Positions 11,258-23,950 of a stretch of 64,000 nucleotides of DNA are shown here, one piece after another. Positions within the stretch are counted from its first letter, which is position 1, and every line of letters starts with the position of its first letter. The notes under the pieces were generated by a model, which was not told the DNA's origin, searched no databases, and was given only the letters and a program-made list of their open reading frames with translations. The position numbers and the translations under genes were made by a program. This stretch comes from Ptiloglossa arizonensis (taxonomy: Eukaryota; Arthropoda; Insecta; Hymenoptera; Colletidae): contig NW_027478390.1 of assembly GCF_051014685.1 (NCBI RefSeq), positions 1,400,501 through 1,464,500 on the forward strand, in the 5' to 3' direction.

Positions 11258-12560
11258 GGCGAGTTTCTGCTTTCAGATGCAACAGGAATTTCTCGAGTTC
11301 GTCAATCCGTTCGCGAGATATGGGAGTTTGAATTTATGGAATGCTTGAGAAACCATCAAAATTTTCGCAAGTCTGATACTCGAAACCAATAACTACAATG
11401 GCCTAGGGGAAAAAGACACATACCGTTGAAATCGGGCGAGTTTCTGCTTTCAGATGCAACAGGAATTTCTGGAGTTCGTCAATCCGTTCACCAGATATGG
11501 GAGTTTGAAGTTAAGGAACGGTTGAGAAACCATCACAATTTTCGCAAGTCTGATACTCGAAACCAATAACTACAATGGCCTAGGGGGAAAATACACACAC
11601 CGCCGTAATTGTGCGAGTTTCTACTTTCAGATGTAACAGGAATTTCTCGAGTTCGTCATTCCGTACGCGAGATATGGGAGTTTGAAGTTAAGGAATGGTT
11701 GAGAAACCATCAAAATTTTCGCAAGTCTGATACTCGAAACCAATAACTACAAAGGCATAGGGGAAAAATGCACATAACTTTGTAATAGGGCGAGTTTCCA
11801 CTTTCAGATGCCACAGGAATTTCTCGAGTTCGTCAATCCGTTCGCGAGATATGGGAGTTTGGATTTAGGCATGCTTGAGAAACCATCAAAATTATCGCAA
11901 GTCTGACACTCGAAACCAATAACTACAAAGACCTTGGGGAAAAATACACGTACCGTTGTAATCGGGCGAGTTTCCACTTTCAGATGCAACAGGAATTTCT
12001 CGAGTTCGTCAATCCGTTCGCGAGATATGGGAGTTTGAACTTAAGGAATGGTTGAGAAACCATTAAAATTTTCGCAAGTCTGATACTCGAAACCAATAAC
12101 TACAAAGGCATAGTGGAAAAATGCACATACCTTTGTAATCGGGCGAGTTTCTGCTTTCAGATGCAACAGGAATTTCTCGAGTTCGTCAATCCGTTCGCGC
12201 GATATGGGAGTTTGAAGTTATGGAATGCTTGAGAAACCATCAAAATTTTCGCAAGACTGATATTCGAAACCAATAACTACCATGGCCTAGGTAAAAAATG
12301 CAAATACCGTTGTAATCGGGGGTGTTTCTGCTTTCAGATGCCACAGGAATTTCTCGAGTTCGTCAATCCGTTCGCGAGATATGGGAGTTTGGAGTTAGGC
12401 GTGCTTGAGAAACCATCAAAATTATCGCAAGTCTGACACTCGAAACCAATAACTACAAAGACCTTGGGGAAAAATACACGTACCGTTGTAATCGGGCGAG
12501 TTACCACTTTCAGATGCAACAGGAATTTCTCGAGTTCGTCATTCCGTTCGCGAGATATGG
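11258..12560 (+). repeat. Segmental duplication P2, right copy (one monomer longer)
   Basis: See the left copy at 6480-7605. The extra monomer is at about 12127-12305; flanking sequence on both sides matches the left copy. The difference is exactly 177 bases, as expected from unequal exchange in register. Confidence 0.85.
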
Positions 12561-12990
12561 GAGTTCGAAGTTAAGGAATGGTTGAGAAACCATCAAAATT
12601 TTCGCAATTCTGATGCTAGAAACCAATAACTACAAAGGCCTTGGGGAAAAATACACGTACCGTTGTAATCGGGAGAGTTTCTGTTTTCGGATGCAATAGG
12701 AAATTCTCGAGTTCGTCAATCCGTTCGCCAGATATGGAAGTTTGAAGGTAAGGAATGATTGAGAAACCATCAAAATTTTCGCAAGTCTGATACTCGAATC
12801 TAATAACAACTATGGCCTAGGGCAAAAATACACATTTCGTTGTATTCGGGCGAGTCTCTACTTTCACATGCAACAGGAATTTCTCGAGTTCGTCAATCCG
12901 TTCGCGAGATATGGGAGTTTGAAATTAAGGAATGGTTGAGAAACCTTCAAAATTTTCGCTGGTCTGATACTCGAAACCAATGACTGGAAT
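12541..12990 (+). repeat. Segmental duplication P5, left copy
   Basis: About 450 bases matching 16434-16884 at an offset of exactly 3,894 (22 x 177). CTGTTTTCGG is at 12681 and 16575, followed in both by GTTCGCCAGATATGGAAG, GAAGGTAAGGAATGATTG, CGAATCTAATAACAAC and CATTTCGTTGTATTCGGG. The block carries a CENP-B-box-like sequence. Confidence 0.88.
12835..12851 (+). other. CENP-B-box-like 17-mer, core match
   Basis: TTTCGTTGTATTCGGGC fits the nine-position core of the mammalian CENP-B box (NTTCGNNNNANNCGGGN) at every fixed position. The usual monomer has TACCGTTGTAATCGGGC here, matching seven of nine, so two changes (AC to TT) give the full core. Core definition is established knowledge for mammals; whether this genome has a protein that binds it is unknown, and a chance match is possible. 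Confidence 0.5.
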
Positions 12991-13029
12991 GGCGTAGGTC
13001 AAAAATGCATATACCTTTGTAATCGGGCG

Positions 13030-13820
13030 AGTTTCCACTTTCAGATGCAACAGGAATTTCTCGAGTGCGTCATTCCGTTCGCGAGATATGGGTGTTTGAA
13101 GTTAAGGAATGGTTGAGAAACCATCAAAATTTTCGCAAGTCTGATACTCGAAACCAATAACTACCATGGCCTAGGTCAAAAATGCACATACCGTTGAAAT
13201 CGAGGGTGTTTCTGCTTTCAGATGCAATAGGAAATTCTCGAGTTCGTCAATCCGTTCGCGAGATATGGGAGTTTGAAGTTAAGGAATGGTTGAGAAACCT
13301 TCAAAATTTTCGCTGGTCTGATACTCGAAACCAATAACTGGAATGGCCAAGGTCAAAAATACACGTACCGTTGTAATCGGGGGTGTTTCTGCTTTCAGAT
13401 GCAATAGGAAATTCTCGAGTTCGTCAATCCATTCGCGAGATATGGTAGTTTGAAGTTAAGGAATGGTTGAGAAACCATCAAAATTTTCGCAAGTCTGATA
13501 CTCGAAACCAATAAATGCTATGGCCTAGGGCAAAAATGCACATACCGTTGAAATCGGGCGAGTTTCTGCTTTCAGATGCAACAGGAATTTCTGGAGTTCG
13601 TCATTCCGTTCGCGAGATATGGGAGTTCGAAGTTAAGGAATGGTTGAGAAACCATCAAAATTTTCGCAATTCTGATGCTAGAAACCAATAACTACAAAGG
13701 CCTAGGGGAAAAATGCACACACCTTTGTAATCGGGCGAGTTTCCACTTTCAGATGCAGCAGGAATTTCTCGAGTGCGTAATTCCGTTCGCGAGATATGGG
13801 TGTTTGAAGTTAAGGAATGG
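13030..13820 (+). repeat. Segmental duplication P3, right copy
   Basis: Matches 8430-9218 (offset 4,601) and overlaps the start of the right-hand P1 copy. Three related copies (4.1, 8.5, 13.1 kb) therefore share this four-monomer order. Confidence 0.82.
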
Positions 13821-16240
13821 TTGAGAAACCATCAAAATTTTCGCAAGTCTGATACTGGAAACCAATAACTACAAAGGCCTTGGGGAAAAATACACGTACC
13901 GTTGTAATCGGGCGAGTTTCTGCTTTCAGATGCAATAGGAAATTCTAGAGTTCGTCAATCCGTTCGCGAGATATGGGAGTTTGAAGTTAAGGAATGCTTG
14001 AGAAACCATCAAAATTTTCGCAAGTCTGATACCCGAAACCAATAACAACAATGGCCTAGGGGGAAAATACACATATCGTTGTAACCGGGCGAGTTTCTGC
14101 TTTCAGATGCGACAGGAGTCTCTCGAGTTCGTCACCCCGTTCGCGAGATATGAGTGTTTGAAGTTAAGGAATGGTTGAGAAGCCATCAGAGTTTTCGCAA
14201 TTCTGATGCTAGAAACCAATAACTACAATGGCCTAGGGGAAAAAGACACATACCTTTGTAATCGGGCGATTTTCTGCTTTCAGATGCAACAGGAATTTCT
14301 CGAGTTCGTCATTCCGTTCGCGAGATATGGGAGTTAGAAGTTAAGGAATGGTTGAGAAACCATCAAAATTTTCGCAATTCTGATGCTAGAAACCAATAAC
14401 TACAATGTGCTAGGAGAAAAATACACATACCGTTGTAATCGGGCGATTTTCTGCTTTCAGATGCAACAGGAATTTCTCGAGTTCTTCAATCCGTTCGCGA
14501 GATACGGGAGTTTGAAGTTAAGGAATGCTTGTGAAACCATCAAAATTATCGCAAGTCTGATACTGGAGACCAATAACTACAAAGGCCTTGGGGAAAAATA
14601 CACGTACCGTTGTAATCGGACGAGTTTCTGCTTTCAGATGCAATAGGAAATTCTAGAGTTCGTCAATCCGTTCGCGAAATATGGGAGCTTGAAGTTAAGG
14701 AATGGTTGAGAAACCATCACGATTTTCGCAAGTCTGATACTCGAAACCAATAACTACAAAGGCCTAGGGGAAAAATGCACATACCTTTGTAATAGGGCGA
14801 GTTTCCACTTTCAGATGCCACAGGAATTTCTCGAGTGCGTAATTCCGTTCGCGAGATATGGGTGTTTGAAGTTAAGGAATGGTTGAGAAACCATCAAAAT
14901 TCTCGCAATTCTGATGCTAGAAACGAATAACTGGAAAGGCCTAGGGGAAAAATGCACATACCCTTGTAATCGGGCGAGTTTCCACTTTCAGATGCAACAG
15001 GAATTTCTCGAGTTCGTCAATCCGGTCGCGAGATATGGGAGTCTGAAGTTATGGAATGCTTGAGAAACCATCAAAATTTTCGCAAGTCTGATACTCGAAA
15101 CCAATAACTACAATGGCCTAGGGGAAAAAGACACATACCGTTGAAATCGGGCGAGTTTCTGCTTTCAGATGCAACAGGAATTTCTCGAGTTCGTCATTCC
15201 GTTCGCGAGATATGGGATTTTGACGTTAAGGAGTGGCTGAGAAACCATCAAAATTTTCGCAATTCTGATGCTAGAAACCAATAACTACAATGGCCTAGGG
15301 GAAAAATACACGTACCGTTGTAATCGGGCGAGTTTCTGCTTTCAGATGCAACAGGAACTTCTCGAGTTCGTCAATCCGTTCGCGAGATATGGGAGTTTGA
15401 AGTTATGGAATGCTTGAGAAACCATCAAAATTTTCGCAAGTCTGATACTCGAAACCAATAACTACTATGGCCTAGGGCAAAAATGCATATACCGTTGAAA
15501 TCGGGCGAGTTTCTGCTTTCAGATGCAACAGGAATTTCTCGAGTTCGTCATTCCGTTCGCGAGATATGGGAGTTTGAAGTTAAGGAATGGTTGAGAAACC
15601 TTCAAAATTTTGGCAAGTCTGATACTCGAAACCAATAACTACAAAGGCATAGGGGAAAAATGCACATACCTTTGTAATCGGGCGAGTTTCCACTTTCAGA
15701 TGCCACAGGAATTTCTCGAGTTCGTCATTCCGTTCGCGAGATATGGGAGTTCGAAGTTAAGGAATGGTTGAGAAACCATCAAAATTTTCGTAATTCTGAT
15801 GCTAGAAACCAATAACTACAATAGCCTAGGGGAAAAATACACATACACTTATAATCGCACGAGTTTCTGCTTTCAGATGCAACAGGAATTTCTCGAGTTC
15901 GTCAATCCGTTCGCGAGATATGGGAGTTTGAAGTTATGGAATGCTTGAGAAACCATCAAAATTTTCGCAAGTCTGATCCTCGAAACCAATAACTACAATG
16001 GCCTATGGGAAAAATACACGTACCGTTGTAATCGGGCGAGTTTCTGCTTTCAGATGCAACAGGAATTTCTCGAGTTCGTCAATCCGTTCGCGAGATATGG
16101 GAGTTTGAATTTATGGAATGCTTGAGAAACCATCAAAATTTTCGCAAGTCTGATACTCGAAACCAATAACTACAATGGCCTAGGGGAAAAATACACATAC
16201 CGTTGAAATCGGGCGAGTTTCTGCTTTCAGATGCAACAGG
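13078..16240 (+). repeat. Segmental duplication P1, right copy (three monomers longer)
   Basis: See 4055-6690. Extra monomers are at roughly 14717-15070 (two; these match 10.28-10.63 kb) and one near 15751-15930. The order and markers of the remaining monomers are conserved with the left copy. Confidence 0.85.
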
Positions 16241-16433
16241 AATTTCTCGAGTTCGTCAATCCGTTCGCGAGATATGGGAGTTTGAAGTTATGGAATGCTT
16301 GAGAAACCATCAAAATTTTCGCAAGTCTGATACTCGAAACCAATATCTACTATGGCCTAGGGCAAAGATCCATATACTGTTGAAATCGGGCGAGTTTCTG
16401 CTTTCAGATGCAACTGGAATTTCTGGAGTTCGT

Positions 16434-16884
16434 CATTCCGTTCGCGAGATATGGGAGTTCGAAGTTAAGGAATGGTTGAGAAACCATCAAAATTTTCGCA
16501 ATTCTGATGCTAGAAACCAATAACTACAAAGGCCTTGGGGAAAAATACACGTACCGTTGTAATCGGGAGAGTTTCTGTTTTCGGATGCAATAGGAAATTC
16601 TCGAGTTCGTCAATCCGTTCGCCAGATATGGAAGTTTGAAGGTAAGGAATGATTGAGAAACCATCAAAATTTTCGCAAGTCTGATACTCGAATCTAATAA
16701 CAACTATGGCCTAGGGCAAAAATACACATTTCGTTGTATTCGGGCGAGTCTCTACTTTCACATGCAACAGGAATTTCTCGAGTTCGTCAATCCGTTCGCG
16801 AGATATGGGAGTTTGAAATTAAGGAATGGTTGAGAAACCTTCAAAATTTTCGCTGGTCTGATACTCGAAACCAATGACTGGAAT
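16434..16884 (+). repeat. Segmental duplication P5, right copy
   Basis: Matches 12541-12990 at an offset of 3,894. The copies separate after AATGACTGGAATGGC, where this copy has CTAGGTCAAAAATACACG and the left copy GTAGGTCAAAAATGCAT. Confidence 0.88.
16729..16745 (+). other. CENP-B-box-like 17-mer, core match (second copy)
   Basis: Identical to the 17-mer at 12835 and in the same position of a duplicated monomer, so it arose once and was copied with P5. It matches all nine fixed positions of the mammalian CENP-B core; function is not established by sequence alone. Confidence 0.5.
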
Positions 16885-19800
16885 GGCCTAGGTCAAAAAT
16901 ACACGTAACGTTGTAATCGGGCGAGTTTCTGCTTTCAGATGCAATAGGAAATTCTCGAGTTCGTCAATCCGGTCGCGAGATATGGGAGTTTGAAGTTAAG
17001 GAATGCTTGAGAAACCATCAAAATTTTCGCAAGTCTGATACTCGAAACCAATAACTACTATTGCCTAGGGCAAAAATTCATATACCTTTGTAATCGGGCG
17101 AGTTTCCACTTTCAGATGCCACAGGAATTTCTCGAGTTCGTCATTCCGTTCGCGAGATATGGGAGTTCGAAGTTAAGGAATGGTTGAGAAACCATCAAAA
17201 TTTTCGCAAGACTGATATTCGAAACCAATAACTACAATAGCCTAGGGGAAAAATACACATACTCTTATAATCGCACGAGTTTCTGCTTTCAGATGCAACA
17301 GGAATTTCTCGAGTTCGTCAATCCGTTCGCGAGATATGGGAGTTTGAACTTAAGGAATGGTTGAGAAACCATTAAAATTTTCGCAAGTCTGATCCTCGAA
17401 ACCAATAACTACAAAGGCATAGTGGAAAAATGCACATACCTATGTAATCGGGCGAGTTTCTGCTTTCAGATGCAACAGGAATTTCTCGAGTTCGTCAATC
17501 CGTTCGCGCGATATGGGAGTTTGAAGTTATGGAATGCTTGAGAAACCATCAAAATTTTCGCAAGTCTGATATTCGAAACCAATAACTACCATGGCCTAGG
17601 TCAAAAATGCACATACCGTTGAAATCGGGGGTGTTTCTGCTTTCAGGTGCAATAGGAAATTCTCGAGTTCGTCAATCCGTTCGCGAGATATGGTAGCTTG
17701 AAGTTAAGGAATGGTTGAGAAACCATCAAAATTTTCGCAAGTCTGGTACTCGAAACCAATAACTGGAATGCCCTAGGGGAAAAGTACACACACCATTGTA
17801 ATCGTGCGAGTTTCTACTTTCAGGTGCAACAGGAATTTCTCGAGTTCGTCATTCCGTTCGCGAGATATGGGAGTTTGAAGTTAAGGAATGGTTGAGAAAC
17901 CATCAAAATTTTCGCAAGTCTGATACTCGAAGCCAATAACTACAAAGGCATAGGGGAAAGATGCACATACCTTTGTAATCGGGCGAGTTACCACTTTCAG
18001 ATGCAACAGGAATTTCTCGAGTTCGTCAATCCGTTCGCGAGATATGGGAGTTTGAAGTTAAGGAATGGTTGAGAAACCTTCAAAATTTTCGCTGGTCTGA
18101 TACTCGAAACCAATAACTGGAATGGCCTAGGTCAAAAATACACGTACCGTTGTACTTGGGCGTGTTTCTGCTTTCAGATGCAATAGGAAATTCTCGAGTT
18201 CGTCAATCCATTCGCGAGATATGGTAGTTTCAAGTTAAGGAATGGTTGAGAAACCATCAAAATTTTCGCAAGTCTGATACTCGAAACCAGTAAATACTAT
18301 GGCCTAGGGCAAAAATGCATATACCGTTGAAATCGGGCGAGTTTCTGCTTTCAGATGCAACAGGAATTTCTTGAGTTCGACATTCCGTTCGCGAGATATG
18401 GGAGTTCGAAGTTAAGGAATGGTTGAGAAACCATCAAAATTTTCGCAATTCTGATGCTAGAAACCAATAACTACAAAGGCCTAGGGGGAAAATGCACACA
18501 CCTTTGTAATCGGGCGAGTTTCCACTTTCAGATGCAACAGGAATTTCTCGAGTTCGTCATTCCGTTCGCGAGATATGGGAGTTAGAAGTTAAGGCATGGT
18601 TGAGAAACCATCAAAATTTTCGCAATTCTCATGCTAGAAACCAATAACTACAAAGGGCTAGGGGAAAAATACACATACCGTTGTAATCGGGCGATTTGCT
18701 GCTTTCAGATGCAACAGGAATTTCTCGAGTTCGTCAATCCGTTCGCGAGATACGGGAGTTTGAAGTTAAGGAATGCTTGAGAAACCATCAAAATTATCGC
18801 AAGTCTGATACTGGAAACCAATAACTACAAAGGCCTTGGGGAAAAATACACGTACCGTTGTAATCGGACGAGTTTCTGCTTTCAGATGCAATAGGAAATT
18901 CTAGAGTTCGTCAATCCGTTCGCGAGATATGGGAGCTTGAAGTTAAGGAATGGTTGAGAAACCATCACAATTTTCGCAAGTCTGATACTCGAAACCAATA
19001 ACTACAAAGCCCTAGGGGAAAAATGCACACACCTTTGTAATCGGGCGAGTTTCCACTTTCAGATGCAACAGGAATTTCTCGAGTGCGTCATTCCGTTCGC
19101 GAGATATGGGTGTTTGAAGTTAAGGAATGGTTGAGAAACCATCAAAATTCTCGCAATTCTGATGCTAGAAACGAATAACTGGAAAGGCCTAGGGGAAAAA
19201 TGCACATACCCTTGTAATCGGGCGAGTTTCCACTTTCAGATGCAACAGGAATTTCTCGAGTTCGTCAATCCGTTCGCGAGATATGGGAGTTTGAAGTTAA
19301 GGAATGCTTGAGAAACCATCAAAATTTTCGCAACGCTGATACTCGAATCTAATAACAACTATGGCCTAGGGCAAAAATACACATACCGTTGTAATCGGGC
19401 GAGTTTCTGCTTTCAGATGCAATAGGAAATTCTCGAGTCCGTCAATCCGTTCGCGAGATATGGAAGTTTGAAGTTAAGGAATGATTGAGAAACCATCAAA
19501 ATTTTCGCAAGTCTGGTACTCGAAACCAATAACTGGAATGCCCTAGGGGAAAAGTACACACACCACTGTAATCGTGCGAGTTTCTACTTTCAGATGCAAC
19601 AGGAATTTCTCGAGTTCGTGATTCCGTACGCGAGATATGGGAGTTTGAAGTTAAGGAATGGTTCAGAAACCATCAAAATTTTCGCAAGTCTGATACTCGA
19701 AACCAATAACTACAAAGGCATAGGGGAAAAATGCACATACCTTTGTAATCGGGCGAGTTACCACTTTCAGATGCAACAGGGATTTCTCGAGTTCGTCATT

Positions 19801-19990
19801 CCGTTCGCGAGATATAGGATTTTGAAGTTAAGGAGTGGTTGAGAAACCATCAAAATTTTTCGCAATTCTGATACTAGAAACCAATAACTACAATGGCCTA
19901 GGGGAAAAATACACGTAGCGTTGTAATCGGGCGAGTTTCTGCTTTCAGATGCAACAGGAATTTCTCGAGTTCGTCAATCCGTTCGCGAGA
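16885..19990 (+). repeat. Unordered monomers, about 17-18 copies
   Basis: Ordinary 177-bp monomers without a large repeating unit that I can follow. Local echoes of other blocks occur: TTATAATCGCACGAG near 17270 and 15850, and the GATACGGGAG and CTAGAG monomers near 18750-18910, which resemble 5.36-5.69 kb. One extra T makes a five-T run near 19857. Nothing other than satellite is seen. Confidence 0.8.
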
Positions 19991-21360
19991 TATGAGAGTT
20001 TGAAGTTAAGGAATGGTTGAGGAACCATCAAAATTTTCGCTGGTCTGATACTCGAAACCAATAACTGGAATGGCCTAGGGGCAAAGTACACTCACTATTG
20101 TAATCGGGCGAGTTTCTACTTTCAGATACAAGAGGAATTTCTCGAGTTGGTCAATGCGTTCGCAAGATGTGGGAGTTTGAAGTTAAGGAATGGTTGAGGA
20201 TCTATCAAAATTTTCGCTGGTCTGATACTCGAAACCAATAACTGGAATGGCCTAGAGGTAAAGTACACTCACCATTGTAATCAGGCGAGTTTCTACTTTC
20301 AGATACAAGAGGAATTTCTCGAGTTGGTCAATCCGTTCGCGAGATATGGGAGTTTGAAGTTAAGGAATGGTTGAGAAACCATCACAATTTTGGCTGGTCT
20401 GATACTCGAAACCAACAACTGGAATGGCCTAGGTCAAAAATAAACGTACCGTTGGAATCGGGTGAGTTTCTGCTTTCAGATGCAATTGGAAATTCTCGAG
20501 TTCGTCATTCCGTTCGCGAGATATGGGAGTTTGAAGATAAGGAATGCTTGAGAAACCATCAAAATTTTCGCTGGTCTGATACTCGAAACCAATAACTACT
20601 ATGGCCTAGGGCAAAAATGCAAATACCGTTGTAATCGGGCGAGTTTCTGCTTTCAGATGCAATAGGAAATTCTCGAGTTGGGCAATCCGTTCGCGAGATA
20701 TGGGATTGTGAAGTTAAGGAATGGTTGAGAAACCATCAAATTTTTCGCAAGTCTGATACTCGAAACCAATAACTGGAATGCCCTAGGGGAAAATACACAT
20801 ACCATTGCAATCGGGCGAGTTTCTACTTTCAGATGGAACAGGAATTTTTCCAGTTAGTCAATCCGATCGCGAGAAATGGGAGTTTGAAGTTAAGGAATGC
20901 TTGAAGAACCATCAAAATTTTCGAAAGTCTGATTCTCGAAATCAATTACTGGTATGGCCTAGGGGAAAAGTACACACACCATTGTAATCGGGCGAGTCTC
21001 TGCTTTCAGATGTAACAGAAATTTCTCGAGTTCGTCAATCCGTTCGCGAGAAATGGGAGTTTGAAGTTAAGGAATGGTTGAGAAACCAGCAAAATTTTCG
21101 CAATTCTGAAGCTAGAAACCAATAACTACAATGGCCTAGGGGAAAATACACGTACCGTTGTAATCGGGCGAGTTTCTGCTTTCAGATGCAACAGGAATTT
21201 CTCCAGTTCGTCAATCCGTTCGCGAGATATGGGAGTTTGAAGTTAAGGAATGCTTGAGAAACCTTCAAAATTTTGGCTGGTCTGATTCTCGAATCCAACA
21301 ACTGGAATGACCTAGGTCAAAAATACACGTACCGTTGTAATCGGGCGTGTTTCTGCTGTC
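19991..21360 (+). repeat. Divergent monomers with GATACAAGAGG / TTGGTCAATGCG variants
   Basis: Seven to eight monomers more diverged from the majority than most. The pair at about 20000-20310 has GTACACTCACTATTG, CAGATACAAGAGGAATTTC, GTTGGTCAATGCGTTCGCAA and GATGTGGGAG. The same set of variants is found again at 32.73-32.92, 39.63-39.82, 58.73-59.05 and 62.27-62.60 kb. Several monomers in this stretch have private changes (GAAATCAATTACTGGTATGG near 20938), as expected for older, less homogenised DNA. Confidence 0.82.
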
Positions 21361-21649
21361 AGATGCAACAGGAATTTCTCGAGTTCGTCAGTCCGTTCGC
21401 GAGATATGGGAGTTTGAAGTTAAGGAATGCTTGAGAAACCATCAAAATTATCGCAAGTCTGATACTCGAAACCAATAACTACAAAGGCCTAGGGGAAGAA
21501 TACACGTACCGATGTAATCGGGCGAGTTTCTGCTTTCAGATGCAATAGGAAATTCTCGAGTTCGTCAATCCGTTCGCGAGATATAGGAGTTTGAAGTTAA
21601 GGAATGGTTGAGAAACCATCAAAATTTTCGCAAGTCTGATACTCGAAAC
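21361..21649 (+). repeat. Left flank of HOR2 (two monomers of the 13-mer)
   Basis: The markers GTCAGTCCGTTCGCGAG, GGGGAAGAATACACG, CCGATGTAATC and GATATAGGAG match about 23.50-23.73 kb inside the 13-monomer unit. Here they join directly to the unit start, skipping about two monomers present in the full unit. Confidence 0.8.
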
Positions 21650-23950
21650 GAATAACTACAAAGGCCTAGGGGAAAAATTCACATACCGTTGTAATCGGGC
21701 GAGTTTCTACTTTCACATGCAACAGGAATTTCTCGAGTTCGTCATTCTGTTCGCGAGATATGGGAGTTTGAAGTTAAGGAATGGTTGAGAAATCATCAAA
21801 ATTTTCAATGGTCTGATAGCCGAAACCAATAACTGGAATGCCCTAGGGGAAAATACACATACCGTTGTAATCGGGCGAGTTTCTACTATCAGATGCAACA
21901 GGAATTTCTCGAGTTCGTCAAAGCGTTCGCGAGATATGGGAGTTTGAAGTTAAGGAATGGTTGAGGTACCATCAAAATTTTCGCAAGTCTGATACTCGAA
22001 ACCAATAACTACAAATGCCTAGGGGAAAAATACACATACCATTGTAATCGGGCGAGTTTCTACTTTCAGATGCAACAGGAATTTCTCCAGTTCGTCAATC
22101 CGTTCGCGAGAAATGGGAGTTTGAACTTATGGAATGGTTGAGAAACCATCAAAATTTTCGCAAGTCTGATACTCGAAACCAATAACTACAAAGGCATAGG
22201 GGAAAAATTCACATACCGTTGTAATCGGGCGAGGTTCTACTTTCACATGCAACAGGAATTTCTCGAGTTCGTCATTCCGTTCGCGAGATATGGGAGTTTG
22301 AAGTTAAGGAATGGTTGAGAAACCATCAAAATTTTTTGCAAGTCTGATACTCGAAATAAATAGCCACAAAGGCCTAGGGGAAAAATACACACCCCGATGT
22401 AATCGGGCGAGTTTCCACTTACACACGCAACAGGAATTTCTCGAGTTCGTCATTCCGTTCGCGAGATATGGGAGCTTGAAGTTAAGGAATGGTTGAGAAA
22501 CCATCACAATTTTCGCAATTCTGATACTCGAAACCAATATCTACTATGTCCTAGGGCAAAAATACACGTACCGTTGTAATCGGGCGAGTTTCTGATTTCA
22601 GATGCAATAGGAAATTCTCGAGTTCGTCAATCCGTTCGCGAGATATGGGAGTTTGATGTTAAGGAATGCTTGAGAAACCATCAAAGTTTTCGCAAGTCTG
22701 ATACTCGAAACCAATAACTACAAAGGCATAGGGGAAAAATGCACATACCATTGTAATCGGGCGAGTTTCCACTTTCAGATGCAACAGGAATTTCTCGAGT
22801 TCGTCATTCCGTTCGCGAGATATGGGAGTTTGAAGTTAAGGAATGGTTGAGAAACCATCAAAATTTTCCCAATTCTGAAGCTAGATACCAATAACTACAA
22901 TGGCCTAGGGGAAAAATACACATACCGTTTAAATCGGGCGGGTTTCTGCTTTCAGATGCAACAGGAATTTCTGGAGTTCGTCAATCCGTTCGCGAGATAT
23001 GGGAGTTTAAAGTTAAGGAATGGTTGAGAGACCTTCAAAATTTTCGATGGTCTGATACTCGAAACCAATAACTGGAATGGCCTAGGTCAAAAATACTCGT
23101 ACCGTTGTAATCGGGCGTGTTTCTGCTTTCAGTTGCAACAGGAACTTCTCGAGTTCGTCTTTCCGTTCGCGAGATATGGGGGTTTGAAGTTAAGGAATGC
23201 TTGAGAAACCATCAAAATTTTCGCAAGTCTGATACTCGAAACCATTAACTACAAAGGCATAGGGGAAAAATGCACATACCTTTGTAATCGGGCGAGTTTC
23301 CAGTTTCAGATGCAATAGGAAATTCTCGAGTTCGTCAATCCGTTCGCGAGATATGGGAGTTGGATGTTAAGGAATGCTTGAGAAGCCTTCAAAATTTTCG
23401 CTGGTCTGATACTCGAAACCAATAACTGGAATGGCCTAGGTCAAAAATACACGTACCGTTGTAATCGGGCGTGTTTCTGCTTTCAGATGCAACCGGAATT
23501 TCTCGAGTTCGTCAGTCCGTTCGCGAGATATGGGAGTTTGAAGTTAAGGAATGCTTGAGAAACCATCAAAATTATCGCAAGTCTGATACTCGAAACCAAT
23601 AACTACAAAGGCCTAGGGGAAGAATACACGTACCGATGTAATCGGGCGAGTTTCTGCTTTCAGATGCAATAGGAAATTCTCGAGTTCGTCAATCCGTTCG
23701 CGAGATATAGGAGTTTGAAGTTAAGGAATGGTTGAGAAACCTTCAAAATTTTCGCAAGTCTGATACTCGAAACCAATAACTACAATGGCCTTGGGGGAAA
23801 ATACACACACCGTTGTATTTGTGCGAGTTTCCACTTTCAGATGCAACAGGAATTTCTCGAGTTCGTCATTCCGTTCGCGAGATATGGGAGTTTGAAGTTA
23901 AGGAATGCTTGAGAAACCATCAAAATTTTCGCAAGTCTGATACTCGAAAC
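21650..23950 (+). repeat. HOR2 13-monomer unit, copy 1 (2,301 bp)
   Basis: Starts at the diagnostic GAATAACTAC (GAAACGAATAAC instead of GAAACCAATAAC). The same start recurs at 23951, 25544, 27845 and 29438, giving spacings of 2,301, 1,593, 2,301 and 1,593, that is 13, 9, 13 and 9 x 177 exactly. Recurrent internal markers are TTTTCAATGGTCTG, GGTTGAGGTACC, the T6 tract with AAATAAATAGCC, TTTCCCAATTCTGAAG, and CCGTTTAAATCGGGCGGG. Confidence 0.95.

Noticed and set aside
22304..22537. 77-codon reverse ORF repeated at 24605, 26198 and 28499
   Set aside because: It recurs with the 13/9-mer units of HOR2 and overlaps a forward ORF in the same bases; both are by-products of the repeat.
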